NCBI RefSeq assembly: GCF_003815015.1
Contig: NZ_RKRE01000001.1
Location: forward strand, 70,460 to 134,459
Source of the DNA: Thermodesulfitimonas autotrophica
Lineage (GTDB): Bacteria; Bacillota; Desulfotomaculia; Desulfotomaculales; Ammonificaceae
Direction of reading: 5' to 3'
Length of the DNA stretch: 64,000 nt
The translations under genes were made by a program, and so were the position numbers. Positions within the stretch are counted from its first letter, which is position 1, and every line of letters begins with the position of its first letter. Shown in pieces: positions 55,565 to 64,000 of this stretch. A model generated the notes under the pieces. That model was not told the origin of the DNA and did not search any database. It worked only from the letters and a program-made list of their open reading frames with translations.

Positions 55565-56149
55565 TTAGAGCTTTTCGGCGATTGCAAAGCCGCGGGCGAA
55601 GGCCCGGCGGTTGATGTCCAAGTAGCGTGCGGGAACAACTGCCGCTAGCGCTTCTTCCCAAACGGGGTAAGAAAACGGGAGCCGGTGGGCCAGGGCGCCG
55701 AGTAGTACAACGTTCGCGGCGCGCGGGTTCCCGCACGCGGCAGCTTCTGCCAGGGCGTCGAGGCAAATGAGGTTGAAGCGGGCAGCGATCTGCGCTTCAA
55801 CCGCTTCGGGGTATTTTTGTTTGCCCAATAGTACCGGTAGCGGTTCGATAACCTGGTTGTTAAGAATAACGGTACCGCCGGATTTGAGAAACCCGAGGTT
55901 TCTTAGGGCTTCGAGTTTTTCAAACGCCAACAGCAGATCGGCTGTTCCCGGATCGATAACCGGGGAATAGACGCGGGGGCCAAACCGGACGTGGGTGATG
56001 ACGCTGCCACCCCGCTGGGCCATCCCGTGGATTTCTGATGTTTTTACGTCAAGGCCAGCCAGGACGGCCACCTGGCCGATAACCTTTCCGGCGAGAATGA
56101 TGCCCTGGCCGCCAACGCCGGCAATCAAAATGCTGGTGACCTCAGCCAA
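55565..56149 (-). CDS. iorB: Indolepyruvate:ferredoxin oxidoreductase beta subunit
   Basis: The gamma-domain-type partner of IorA, 194 residues: [23 protein letters not shown] and [20 protein letters not shown] are characteristic. The enzyme decarboxylates aryl pyruvates from Trp, Phe and Tyr to aryl-acetyl-CoA and reduces ferredoxin. I select the TTG at 56149, overlapping iorA by eight bases with AAGGGGGA upstream, over an ATG nine codons earlier without a good ribosome site. Confidence 0.92.
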   Translation of the reverse strand: MAEVTSILIAGVGGQGIILAGKVIGQVAVLAGLDVKTSEIHGMAQRGGSVITHVRFGPRVYSPVIDPGTADLLLAFEKLEALRNLGFLKSGGTVILNNQVIEPLPVLLGKQKYPEAVEAQIAARFNLICLDALAEAAACGNPRAANVVLLGALAHRLPFSYPVWEEALAAVVPARYLDINRRAFARGFAIAEKL

Positions 56150-57914
56150 CTTGCCCGTCCCCCTTTCCGATGGCACCGTAAGGACATACCTGAGCGCAGA
56201 GGCTGCAGCCGATGCAGAGGTGCGGGTTGACGGCTACCCGGCCTGCGGGCAAAGAGAGCGCTGGGCAGCCGAGCTGCAAACAGCGCTTACAGCCCCGACA
56301 GGCATCAGGTCGCACCGGCACCGGAGCAGGTGCTGGACGGGATAGGAGGACACACGGGCGACTGGCCACCACCACTACCGGGGCGCGCGCTTTTAACGCC
56401 CGCTGGATCGCCTTTTTGGTGGCGGCGAGGTCGAGCGGGTCCACCACCTTAACCCGGGTAACGCCAACGGCGCGGGCCAGTTTCGCGAAATCCAGGGCTT
56501 TAGTCGGCTCGCCCCGTGCCGTCTGTCCGGTGCCGGGATGGTCCTGGTGGCCGGTCATCGCCGTGGTCCGGTTATCGGCGATGATTACGGTACCCACTCC
56601 CTGGTTATAGACGATGTCGATCAGGCCGGTGATGCCGGAGTGAACGAAGGTGGAGTCGCCAATCACCGCTACCGTTCGCGCGGCGCTATCTGGTCTGGCT
56701 TTGCTCATCCCGTGGGCCATGCCGATGCCGGCCCCCATGCAGATGCAGGTGTCCATGGCCGCGAGGGGAGGTAGGCTGCCTAAGGTGTAGCAGCCGATAT
56801 CGCCCATCACGTTGAGTTTGAGGCTTTTCAGAACGTAGAAAAGCCCCCGGTGCGGGCAACCCGGGCAAAGGACCGGCGGGCGTAAGGGCAGAGCCGGTGG
56901 TTCGGGAGTGGGGGCCGGAGGGGGCGCGTACTCCCGGGCAACGGTCGCAAAGGCGGCATCCTGATAGAGAGCCTGCGCTACTAAGGCAGGGGAGAGTTCG
57001 CCCGTCCGGGGAAGGAGCGCCTTGCCGCGGACCGGAATACCAGCGGCGGCGACTTGCTCTTCGAGGAACGGTTCAAGCTCCTCGACTACGTACAGGTTTT
57101 TCACTCGCGCCGCAAACGTGCGAACCAGGGTTAGCGGTAAAGGGTAACTCAACCCTAACTTCAACACGGAGGCCCAGGGAAAAGCTTCTTTGACGTAGCA
57201 ATAGGCGACACCGCTGGTGATAATGCCGACGCGCGGATCCCCAGGTTCGATCCGGTTGATGGGGGTATTGGCGGCGAATTCCCGGAGTTTTTCCCGGCGT
57301 TCTTCGACCGTTGCGTGGCGCAGGCGGGCATTGGCCGGGACCATCACGTATTTAACGAAATCTTTTTGGTAAGGCTTGAGGGGTGGGATAAGCGGGTCTT
57401 CTTTCCGCACCATGCTTTTCGAATGCGCGACGCGGGTAGTTGTGCGCAGCATTACGGGCGTATCAAAGGTTTCGCTTATCTCAAAAGCTAGCCGGACGAA
57501 ATCCTTAGCCTCTTGGCTGTCGGCCGGTTCAAGAAGGGGTATCTGGGCGAAGCGGGCGTAGAAGCGGTTATCCTGCTCGTTCTGGGAGCTGTGCATTCCG
57601 GGGTCATCGGCGGAGACGAGCACCAGACCCGCGTTAACTCCGGTGTAGGCGAGAGTGAGGAGCGGGTCGGCAGCTACGTTTACGCCGACGTGCTTCATGG
57701 CGACCAGCGCCCGCGCGCCGCCAAGAGAGGCGCCAATCGCTACCTCAAGCGCCACTTTTTCGTTGGGTGCCCACTCGGCGTAGATGTCGGGGTAGTGGCG
57801 GGCAATATTTTCGAGGATTTCGGTGCTTGGCGTTCCGGGATAGGCTACCGCCACCCGGACCCCTGCCTCGTACGCGCCCCGGGCGAGTGCTTCGTTGCCG
57901 CTTAAAAGTTTCAT
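56142..57914 (-). CDS. iorA: Indolepyruvate:ferredoxin oxidoreductase alpha subunit
   Basis: A 590-residue catalytic subunit. The N-terminal pyrimidine domain has [18 protein letters not shown] and [12 protein letters not shown]. The thiamine diphosphate domain has [27 protein letters not shown] and [19 protein letters not shown]. The C-terminal two-cluster ferredoxin has [13 protein letters not shown] and [16 protein letters not shown]. The ATG overlaps the stop of the upstream ligase (ATGA), so translation is coupled. Confidence 0.95.
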   Translation of the reverse strand: MKLLSGNEALARGAYEAGVRVAVAYPGTPSTEILENIARHYPDIYAEWAPNEKVALEVAIGASLGGARALVAMKHVGVNVAADPLLTLAYTGVNAGLVLVSADDPGMHSSQNEQDNRFYARFAQIPLLEPADSQEAKDFVRLAFEISETFDTPVMLRTTTRVAHSKSMVRKEDPLIPPLKPYQKDFVKYVMVPANARLRHATVEERREKLREFAANTPINRIEPGDPRVGIITSGVAYCYVKEAFPWASVLKLGLSYPLPLTLVRTFAARVKNLYVVEELEPFLEEQVAAAGIPVRGKALLPRTGELSPALVAQALYQDAAFATVAREYAPPPAPTPEPPALPLRPPVLCPGCPHRGLFYVLKSLKLNVMGDIGCYTLGSLPPLAAMDTCICMGAGIGMAHGMSKARPDSAARTVAVIGDSTFVHSGITGLIDIVYNQGVGTVIIADNRTTAMTGHQDHPGTGQTARGEPTKALDFAKLARAVGVTRVKVVDPLDLAATKKAIQRALKARAPVVVVASRPCVLLSRPAPAPVPVRPDACRGCKRCLQLGCPALSLPAGRVAVNPHLCIGCSLCAQVCPYGAIGKGDGQVG

Positions 57915-59221
57915 TTGGCAGCCTCCTTGCGCCGGTCGATCACCCGCCGGGCTTTTCCTGTTGTTCGTTCCAAAGAGCCGAACTCAACCAGCTTGACCCG
58001 CGGCGTGAGGGAAAGGGTGGCCTGCAGCCGGTTGCGAAGCTGCTCTTCGAGGGAGGCCAGATCCTCGTAGCGGTCGGAAAAGCCTTCGGGGGAAAGTTCT
58101 ACCTGAACCTCGATTTCATCCAGGTAGCCCTTTTTATCTACAATGATCAGGTAATGAGGAGCGAGGCCCGGGGTGCTGGTGATCACCTCTTCTATCTGGG
58201 AGGGGAAAACGTTAACTCCCCTAATGATCAGCATGTCGTCGCTCCGCCCCGTCACCCGCTCCATCCGGATGGTTGTCCGGCCGCAGGGGCACGGCTCGAA
58301 CATGAGGCGGGAGATATCCCGTGTCCGGTAGCGGATAACCGGAAAGGCTTCTTTGGTTAGCGTGGTGAAGACCAACTCGCCCCGCTCCCCCGGCGGTAAG
58401 GGCCGGCCCGTCTCCGGGTCGATCACCTCCACCAGGAAGTGGTCTTCGTTGATGTGCAGCCCTCTTTTCTCCTCGCATTCGCCGGCCACGCCGGGACCGA
58501 TTACTTCGCTTAAGCCGTAGTTATCAAAGGCTTTTATCCCCCAGGCGGCTTCGATTTCGGCGCGCATTCCCTCCGACCAGGGTTCGGCACCGAAAAGACC
58601 CCGGCGCACCCTCAAATCCCGGCGCGGGTCGACCCCCAGCGACCGGGCAACCTCGGCCATGTACAAGGCGTAAGAAGGCGTGCCGACGATGACGGTAGTC
58701 CCAAAATCCTGCATCAGACGGATGTGACGTTCCGTGTTGCCGGCTGCAGCGGGCACAACCGTAACCCCGGCGCGTTCCAGGCCGTAATGCAGCCCGAAGC
58801 CCCCGGTGAAGAGACCGTAAGAGAAGCAAACCTGGGCTATATCGCCGCGTCTGACGCCGGCCATAGTCACAATGCGGGCAATGAGCCCCGCCCAGGTGCG
58901 CAGGTCCTTCTTTGTGTAGCCTACGACGGTAGGCTTCCCCGTGGTGCCGGAGGAGGCGTGGATACGGATAACGCGGTCGAGCGGTACGGCGAAGAGCCCG
59001 AAGGGGTAATTTTGCCGCAGGTCGTCTTTAGTGGTAAAAGGGAGGCGGGCAAGGTCGTCGAGGGATCTGATATCCTCCGGCCGGACGCCGGCTTCCTCCA
59101 TGCAGCGCCGGTAGTAAGGGACTTTCTCGTAAACCCGGGCCACCTGTTCCTTTAACCGCGCAAGCTGGAGTCGCTGCAGTTCCTCACGGGAAAGCGTTTC
59201 GTATTTGCGGTCCCAGATGAT
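57911..59221 (-). CDS. paaK: Phenylacetate-CoA ligase, copy 2 (apparent ATC start)
   Basis: Paralogue of the ligase at 54244, with [62 protein letters not shown] and a C-terminal Lys in [10 protein letters not shown]. The first standard start (GTG, 59143) would cut off a conserved N-terminus: upstream codons read [25 protein letters not shown], matching copy 1. An in-frame TGA lies at 59228-59230. Between it and that segment the only initiator-like choice is ATC (59221), about nine bases after GGAGATG. I extend to it, giving 436 residues. It leads the operon. Confidence 0.8.
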   Translation of the reverse strand: MIWDRKYETLSREELQRLQLARLKEQVARVYEKVPYYRRCMEEAGVRPEDIRSLDDLARLPFTTKDDLRQNYPFGLFAVPLDRVIRIHASSGTTGKPTVVGYTKKDLRTWAGLIARIVTMAGVRRGDIAQVCFSYGLFTGGFGLHYGLERAGVTVVPAAAGNTERHIRLMQDFGTTVIVGTPSYALYMAEVARSLGVDPRRDLRVRRGLFGAEPWSEGMRAEIEAAWGIKAFDNYGLSEVIGPGVAGECEEKRGLHINEDHFLVEVIDPETGRPLPPGERGELVFTTLTKEAFPVIRYRTRDISRLMFEPCPCGRTTIRMERVTGRSDDMLIIRGVNVFPSQIEEVITSTPGLAPHYLIIVDKKGYLDEIEVQVELSPEGFSDRYEDLASLEEQLRNRLQATLSLTPRVKLVEFGSLERTTGKARRVIDRRKEAAK

Positions 59222-59286
59222 ACGGCATCATCTCCGTGCGGTTTGTTAGTCATTAGGAAAAGCAAATCTGTTAACGAGTTGGCTTA

Positions 59287-59295
59287 ATTATACCA
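59287..59295 (-). promoter_or_regulatory. Extended -10 promoter of the paaK-ior operon
   Basis: On the minus strand TGGTATAAT is an exact extended -10, about 66 bases before the ligase start. No good -35 is seen, as is usual for this class. The rest of 59296-59450 shows no gene. Confidence 0.5.
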
Positions 59296-59450
59296 CAAAA
59301 GGTTTTTGGAGGCGTAGAGGAGAAACTCCAGGTCGGTATGGCGCACGGAGGGCAATGGTGCGAGATAGAAAGCCTGCTTGGAGCGGAGCGGCAGGGGGAT
59401 TGGGGCGAAGGCCGGTAACAGGCGTAGGATGCTCCGGGTGCGCGCGCGAT

Positions 59451-59645
59451 TTAAGGGCGGTCCCCTTTTCTCAAAATGAGGTTAGCGAATTTCTCTTGGG
59501 ACCTGGCGGCGCTTTGAGCCAGGGTTCCGATGAGTTTACGGAGGTCGGGGTCTAGAATCTCGGTGACGACCAAAGTGTAAGCGATAGCGGCCATCCGGCA
59601 GTCTTTTTCGTAGTCTTGGAGCATGTCCATGTCGGAAAACTTCAC
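59451..59645 (-). CDS. Small CotF-like coat protein
   Basis: A 64-residue all-helical protein: FSDMDMLQDYEKDCRMAAIAYTLVVTEILDPDLRKLIGTLAQSA. The DMLQD start and the PDLRKL turn between two helices resemble the spore coat CotF family. GTG start. It lies six bases after the next gene's stop, so the two are co-transcribed. Coat role is inference from resemblance; the family match should be tested. Confidence 0.55.
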   Translation of the reverse strand: MKFSDMDMLQDYEKDCRMAAIAYTLVVTEILDPDLRKLIGTLAQSAARSQEKFANLILRKGDRP

Positions 59646-59651
59646 GGGCGT

Positions 59652-59915
59652 TCACTCCAAAGTCATGGCTTCGTAGTATTGCTGAAGGCTACGAGCGCCT
59701 TCGCGGAGGAGCTTGGCCTCTTCTTCGAAGGCCGTGCGTACCTCGGCATCCACAGCGTTACCGGCAAAAAACTCGCATTTCCGGGCGGCAACCTGTGTCT
59801 CGGCGATGAGTTTCGTCAGGTAGGCGCCTTCCCTGATCCGCTGGATGGTTGTGGGGTCAAACTCGCGGAGTTGCGGCTTTTTTTCGTTGAGAATGCGGAA
59901 AAGTTTTAGCAACAT
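59652..59915 (-). CDS. Small helical protein upstream of the CotF-like gene
   Basis: An 87-residue, predicted all-helical protein (AYLTKLIAETQVAARKCEFFAGNAVDAEVRTAFEEEAKLL) with no signal or membrane segment. Size and heptad-like pattern recall ferritin-like or coat-associated helical bundles. It is co-directional with the CotF-like gene. I do not recognise a family. Confidence 0.55.
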   Translation of the reverse strand: MLLKLFRILNEKKPQLREFDPTTIQRIREGAYLTKLIAETQVAARKCEFFAGNAVDAEVRTAFEEEAKLLREGARSLQQYYEAMTLE

Positions 59916-60053
59916 CCTTTCCAGCCCCCTTTTGGTTCTGGCAATAGTTATTTTGCTCCGGTTGAGCTGCGTTATAACCGGGGGCCGGGATTTTCTGCCC
60001 GCCTTTTTAAAGAAATATTGTAAGGTTGCGGCGTAACAGTAAAACGGGGGGAC

Positions 60054-61220
60054 CTATTTCGGGGGACCCAATTTCAGGAGCAGGATCGCGCTGCCGCCCT
60101 CTTTCGCGCCCCTCCGTCCGGCCAGGACGTAGCCGCCGTCTTTTGTCTGGAAAATGCTGTAGGCACTGCTGCAGCCGGTACCGGGTAGCGTCTTTTCCCA
60201 TTGGTGCGCGCCGTTTTTATCTGTTTTGGCGACCAGAATCGCGTAACTTCCCGGCGGTGATTCCGTTTTGCCCGCTATGAGGTAGCCGCCGTCTCGGGTC
60301 CGGCAGACGGCGTAAGCGGCGCTGGACCCTGCGCCGTACGTCTTTTCCCAGAGCATTCTGCCGTGGCGGTCCAGTTTTATAAGGTAGGCCGCCAGCCGGC
60401 TGCCATTCTTTCCGGCCACCTCCTGCTCGCCTGTGACTACGTAACCGTCGTCCGTCCGCAGCAGTGACCAGCCGTAAACCAAGCTTTCGCCGTAGCTTTT
60501 CTGCCAGCGTAGCTTCCCGTCCCGGTCAGTCCGCAGCAGGTAGATCCTGGTGCCGGACGCGCCGAACGATTCGGTACTGCCGGCAATAAGACAGCCATTC
60601 GGGAGCAGCGCCAGGGCGTAGCCGCAGTCGGACCCCTTGCCGCCGTAAGTCTTTTCCCAACGCTTCGCCCCGGTAGCATCCAGGCGCAGCAGGTAGACGT
60701 CATAGAGGCCGTGGCCGAAAGATTCGGTGCCGCCGGCGATAAGGAAGCCGCCGTCTTCGGTTTCTACCACCGACCAGCCGTAATCACACCGCCGGCCGCC
60801 GAAGGTCCGCTCCCAGACCGGTGCGCCGTTTTCTCCCACCCGGACGACGTAGAGGTCGTGGTCCCACCCGGATTTAGCCTTCGTTTCGCCAACGGCGATG
60901 AAGCCACCGCGGGCGGGCTGCACGCAGTAGCCGCAACTGTAGCCATAACCCCGGAACCTTTTCAACCAGAGCAGGTTCCCGTCCCGGTCGGTCCGCGCGA
61001 TAAAAAGATCGGTGTCCGCTGCCCCGGCGGCGATCCAGCCGGTCAGGATGCAGCCGCCGTCTGGGGTAGGCGCCGCAAAACGCGCTTCCCCCGGGCCGAA
61101 GGTCCGGGACCACACGACCGTGGGCGGCTGGGCGGCCACCCGTAGCCGTTCCGTCCGGAGGAAGCCGCCGGCCACGGCGAGAAGAAGGAGGGCCAAAAGC
61201 GCTAGCCACCACTTTTTCAT
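60054..61220 (-). CDS. Secreted seven-repeat beta-propeller-like protein
   Basis: A 388-residue protein with an N-terminal signal-anchor (WWLALLALLLLAVAGGFL) and seven repeats of about 48 residues. Each repeat has a WxxTYG-type strand (VVWSRTFG, LLWLKRF, PVWERTFG, KRWEKTYG, LRWQKSYG, MLWEKTYG, HQWEKT) followed by a DGGxxxxGxTES segment. This suggests a seven-bladed propeller on the outer face of the membrane. Its ATG overlaps the stop of the ECF S component (ATGA), so the two are coupled and it may capture or present the transported ligand. Ligand unknown. Confidence 0.7.
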   Translation of the reverse strand: MKKWWLALLALLLLAVAGGFLRTERLRVAAQPPTVVWSRTFGPGEARFAAPTPDGGCILTGWIAAGAADTDLFIARTDRDGNLLWLKRFRGYGYSCGYCVQPARGGFIAVGETKAKSGWDHDLYVVRVGENGAPVWERTFGGRRCDYGWSVVETEDGGFLIAGGTESFGHGLYDVYLLRLDATGAKRWEKTYGGKGSDCGYALALLPNGCLIAGSTESFGASGTRIYLLRTDRDGKLRWQKSYGESLVYGWSLLRTDDGYVVTGEQEVAGKNGSRLAAYLIKLDRHGRMLWEKTYGAGSSAAYAVCRTRDGGYLIAGKTESPPGSYAILVAKTDKNGAHQWEKTLPGTGCSSAYSIFQTKDGGYVLAGRRGAKEGGSAILLLKLGPPK

Positions 61221-61855
61221 CTTTTACCTCCCGAAAGCTCCGCGACATACTGCACCGCCATCCTTTTCCGGAAACGGCGCAGGATCCTGAGCGTCTGGCC
61301 GCCGAGGGCGGCGCAAAAGAGGAGGTTACCGAGCGCCCGCAGCGAGTCGAAGCCGGCGCCGGCCGCCCAGGTGAGCAGGTAGCTCTTCAGGGTCAGGGGC
61401 CGGACGAAGACGCTCCACTGCCAGATATCCATAAGGGCGCCGTAAAGGTAGCCCCAGAAGAAGCAGAGGAGGGTCAGCGTCCTGTTTCCGGCGCGGGGGA
61501 AGACCGCGCTCAGGATGCCGCCGGAGAGGCCGACGAGCGCCCAGCAGAGCATCTGCCAGGGGGTCCAGGGGCCCTGGCCCATAAAAAAGTTGGAAATCAA
61601 AGGGGTCAACGCGCCGACGAGGAAGCCGCTCCGGGCCCCGAAGACAAAACCGGTTAGCGCCACCAAAAACATCGTCGGCTGCAAGAAGAGCAGCCCGATG
61701 CCGGTCACGGCCCGGCCGGTGGCGCAGAGGGCGGACATAACCGCCAGGACGGCGACCTGCCGGGAGTCAAATCCCTTTTTCCCTGCCCCCAACAAAAGTA
61801 GGCCGGCGGCGAGGATGCCGGTAAGCGTGGTGTAAAGGGCCCAGTTGTCCGTCAT
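61217..61855 (-). CDS. ECF transporter S component
   Basis: Substrate-binding membrane subunit of an energy-coupling-factor vitamin transporter, 212 residues with about six hydrophobic segments. VMSALCATGRAVTGIGLLFLQPTMFLVALTGFVFGARSGFLVGALTPLISNFFMGQGPWTPWQM has the small-residue-rich helix 1 and the Asn-Phe-Gly-Gln loop seen in S components. Substrate cannot be told. The ATG at 61855 overlaps the ATPase stop (ATGA). Confidence 0.8.
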   Translation of the reverse strand: MTDNWALYTTLTGILAAGLLLLGAGKKGFDSRQVAVLAVMSALCATGRAVTGIGLLFLQPTMFLVALTGFVFGARSGFLVGALTPLISNFFMGQGPWTPWQMLCWALVGLSGGILSAVFPRAGNRTLTLLCFFWGYLYGALMDIWQWSVFVRPLTLKSYLLTWAAGAGFDSLRALGNLLFCAALGGQTLRILRRFRKRMAVQYVAELSGGKR

Positions 61856-63543
61856 CTCTCTTCCTCCAAACACGCGCCAGCCAAAAGGGGCAAGAGCCTC
61901 TCCTGTGCCTCGGCGGGGGTCAGCACCCCGTCGCAAATCCCCCGGCAGAGCCGGGCGGTCTGCGGCGCGTAAAAGAAGGACTGACCCAGCACCGCGTGCT
62001 TTTCGCCGTCGGCGACCACCCGGCCCTCGGCCAGCAGAACGATCCGGGTGGCGAATTCGGCCGCGAACTCCACGTCGTGGGTCACTACCACCACCGCTTT
62101 GCCCGCGGCAGCCTCCTGGCGCAAAAAGTCGCCCAATTTGGCCTTTAGGTGCAGGTCGAGCCCCCTGGTCGGCTCGTCGAGGAGGATGAGGCGGGGCCGG
62201 GTCACCAGCACCGCGGCCAACGCCACTCGCTGCCGCTCCCCGCCGCTTAGGTCCCGGGGGTTGCGGCGGCGGTGCTGCTGGAGCTCCAGCCTTTCTATCA
62301 CCGCCGCCACGGCCGCCTCGCTCTCCAGCCCTAAGTTTTTGGCGGTGAAACGCACTTCCTCTTCTACGGTGTCTTGAAAAAGGTAGTCGTTCGGGTTTTG
62401 CGTGAGGTAGGCCACAAACCGCATGATCTCTTTGTAGCCGTCACGGCGCAGCTCCCGGCCCAAAACGTTGATCCTACCCCGGCCCGGCGCAAGCAGCCCA
62501 GCCATACACCGGAGCAGGGTGGTCTTGCCCGCGCCGGTTTCGCCGAGGAGGGCGATGAATTCCCCGGCGTCCACCGTCAGGTTTACCCCTTTCAGGGCTT
62601 CCCGCCCCTCCGGGTAGGTGAACCATACGTTTTTCAGGTGCACGACGCTTTCCCGGTCGCGCAGTCCTGCGGGCTGCGGTTTGGGGGCGTGATTCCCCAC
62701 CGGTTTTGCGCCGGCAAGGCGGGTGCGTAAAAGGCGGCGCCCTTCCTTCACCGTCACCGGGACCGGGCTGAAGGCGAGGCCGGCGAAGAGCCTGGCCACC
62801 GGCGGCAGGAAGGGCAACCCCTCTTTCGCCGCTTCCCGGGCCGCTTCGGCCGGCGTGCCGGCGCAGGCGATTTCCCCTGCCACCATAATCAGAACCCGGT
62901 CGGCAAGATGGTAGCACCGCTCCAACCGCTGCTCGATTAGGATTACCGTGAGGCCCATCTCCTCGTTGAGCCGCTTGACGAGGTTCAGGATCTCCTCCGC
63001 CGCCACCGGGTCGAGCTGTGAGGTGGGCTCGTCGAGGATGAGCACGTTGGGCTGCATCGCCAGCACGGCGGCGAGCGCCAACTTCTGCTTCTGCCCGCCG
63101 GAGAGGGTGGGGGTAAAGGCTTCCCGCAGCGAGGTCAGGTTCATAAACCCGCACACCTCCGCGATCCGGCGCGCCATCTCTTCGCGGGGGAGGCCTAAGT
63201 TCTCCAGGCCGAAGGCGATCTCCGCCTCTACCTGGGTCTGGATGATCTGTTGCTCCGGGTCCTGGAAGACGATGCCGACCTCCCGCGCTAGCTTGCGCCG
63301 GTCGAGATTCTTTAGCGGCGTGCCGCGGAAGAGCACCCGTCCCGCTATCCGCCCCCCGTAAAAGTCGGGGATCAGCCCGGCCAGCACCCTGGCCAGCGAG
63401 GACTTACCCGAACCGGAGCCGCCCGTGACCAAGAGAAACTCGCCCGCTTCGATCGCGAAGTTGAGCTCCTTCAAAGCCGGTTTTTCGCGCTCCGGGTACC
63501 AGTAGCTCAGATTTTCGAGCGTAAAAAGCGGCAACGCTTCCAC
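61852..63543 (-). CDS. Fused double ATPase of an ECF transporter (EcfA-EcfA')
   Basis: A 563-residue protein with two ABC ATPase domains. Domain 1 has GGSGSGKSSLARVL, TLSGGQKQKLALA and NVLILDEPTSQLD. Domain 2 has GETGAGKTTLLRCM, DLSGGERQRVALA and RLILLDEPTRGLD. In many species these are two genes (ecfA1, ecfA2); here they are one, with a linker of about 60 residues near 240-300. GTG at 63543 or TTG at 63534. It overlaps ecfT by 37 bases. Powers uptake through the EcfT coupling helices. Confidence 0.92.
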   Translation of the reverse strand: MEALPLFTLENLSYWYPEREKPALKELNFAIEAGEFLLVTGGSGSGKSSLARVLAGLIPDFYGGRIAGRVLFRGTPLKNLDRRKLAREVGIVFQDPEQQIIQTQVEAEIAFGLENLGLPREEMARRIAEVCGFMNLTSLREAFTPTLSGGQKQKLALAAVLAMQPNVLILDEPTSQLDPVAAEEILNLVKRLNEEMGLTVILIEQRLERCYHLADRVLIMVAGEIACAGTPAEAAREAAKEGLPFLPPVARLFAGLAFSPVPVTVKEGRRLLRTRLAGAKPVGNHAPKPQPAGLRDRESVVHLKNVWFTYPEGREALKGVNLTVDAGEFIALLGETGAGKTTLLRCMAGLLAPGRGRINVLGRELRRDGYKEIMRFVAYLTQNPNDYLFQDTVEEEVRFTAKNLGLESEAAVAAVIERLELQQHRRRNPRDLSGGERQRVALAAVLVTRPRLILLDEPTRGLDLHLKAKLGDFLRQEAAAGKAVVVVTHDVEFAAEFATRIVLLAEGRVVADGEKHAVLGQSFFYAPQTARLCRGICDGVLTPAEAQERLLPLLAGACLEEER

Positions 63544-64000
63544 CCCGCACTCAGAATAAGCGGCACCGAAAGATAAAGGAGGACGACGCCGAGCACGCCG
63601 AGGGTCGCCCCGTCTTTAATCAGGTAATCCGCCTCTGGGTAAAAGGTAAACCGGCCGTAGCCGGACCGCCAGCCCCAGCAGGCGGCAAGCAAGGCCAAGA
63701 GGCTCCCGCCGGTGCAGAGGGTGTCCCTGGGCCGGAAGGTGTTCCGGCGGTAAACCGAGCGCCGGCCGCTGCCGAAGGCCCGCGCCTGCATCGATTCGGC
63801 GACCGCCAGCGCGTCTTCGAGGGAGGAGAGGAGGAGGATGTTGTAAAGGCAGGCGTAACCCTTCACCTTTTGCCGCAGCCCGCCCGCCTCTATGTCAACG
63901 CCGCGCAGCCGCAGGACCGCGGCGGTCCGCTGCAGGTTTTGGGCCATCGCGGGCAGCAGGCGGGTGGCCAAGGTGATAAGTAGGACCGACCGGCCGGCGA
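63507..64000 (-). CDS. ecfT: ECF transporter transmembrane subunit EcfT (partial)
   Basis: The C-terminal part of EcfT; the gene enters from the window edge at 64000. The segment ending LATRLLPAMAQNLQRTAAVLRLRGVD contains the conserved coupling-helix region that docks on the ATPases, with the Ala-Arg-Gly-type motif (MQARAFG) further on. Several hydrophobic helices follow. First gene of the visible ECF operon order T-AA'-S-propeller. Confidence 0.85.
   Translation of the reverse strand, partial: AGRSVLLITLATRLLPAMAQNLQRTAAVLRLRGVDIEAGGLRQKVKGYACLYNILLLSSLEDALAVAESMQARAFGSGRRSVYRRNTFRPRDTLCTGGSLLALLAACWGWRSGYGRFTFYPEADYLIKDGATLGVLGVVLLYLSVPLILSAGWKRCRFLRSKI

Noticed and set aside
59355-59555. 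Plus-strand frame near the coat-like genes
   Set aside because: No motif, overlaps the minus-strand CotF-like gene and lacks a convincing start context.

Overview
The window is about 64 kb of GC-rich DNA from a spore-forming, anaerobic Firmicute. Spo0A, SpoIVB, YtxC, RemA, SPOCS-domain and coat-like proteins mark sporulation. LL-diaminopimelate aminotransferase, ferredoxin-dependent 2-oxoacid oxidoreductases and a Tat-exported [NiFe] hydrogenase point to a strictly anaerobic clostridial lineage of the Thermoanaerobacterales/Peptococcaceae type. This is inference from gene content; no rRNA is present. Many genes start with GTG or TTG behind strong GGAGG-type ribosome binding sites.

Layout, plus strand: 1-5.4 kb holds the Firmicute block nadK-argR-recN-spoIVB-spo0A. 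5.5-9.9 kb holds steA-steB with a family 2 glycosyltransferase, a MraY-like phosphosugar transferase and a P-loop ATPase. 9.9-12.5 kb is a ferredoxin oxidoreductase operon (order D-A-B-C). 12.5-17.1 kb has an M20 peptidase, dapF, dapL and an aspartate aminotransferase. 17.1-20.6 kb is a likely spore-surface locus: a structured leader, a collagen-like protein, three tandem SPOCS (DUF3794) paralogues and a related protein. 20.7-35.7 kb is a dense housekeeping run: yicC-remA-gmk-rpoZ-coaBC-priA-def-fmt-rsmB-rlmN-prpC-prkC-rsgA-rpe, then rex. tRNA-Pro, adk, a HAD protein, a zinc-ribbon protein, a UPF0182 membrane protein and pfkA follow.

41.3-47.0 kb is an export-oriented hydrogenase locus: maturation protease, tatA, hydrogenase small and large subunits, a second tatA, tatC and malate dehydrogenase. 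After tRNA-Trp the window turns accessory (47.3-52.9 kb). It holds a GAF-LuxR regulator followed by two NarL-like 7-2-7 dyads next to a promoter, a decayed secreted-protein gene, an SLH-domain protein, a subtilisin-like protease and repeat-rich intergenic DNA. ytxC closes the plus-strand part.

From 53.8 kb to the end genes are on the minus strand. One operon carries two phenylacetate-CoA-ligase paralogues around indolepyruvate:ferredoxin oxidoreductase, plus an ACT-domain protein. Two small coat-like helical proteins follow. Last comes an ECF transporter (EcfT, fused double ATPase, S component) translationally coupled to a secreted protein with seven propeller-like repeats. The items most worth a second look are the regulator/operator/decayed-target cassette at 47.5-49.2 kb, the ECF/propeller operon, the SPOCS/collagen spore locus and the ATC-like start of the second phenylacetate-CoA ligase.
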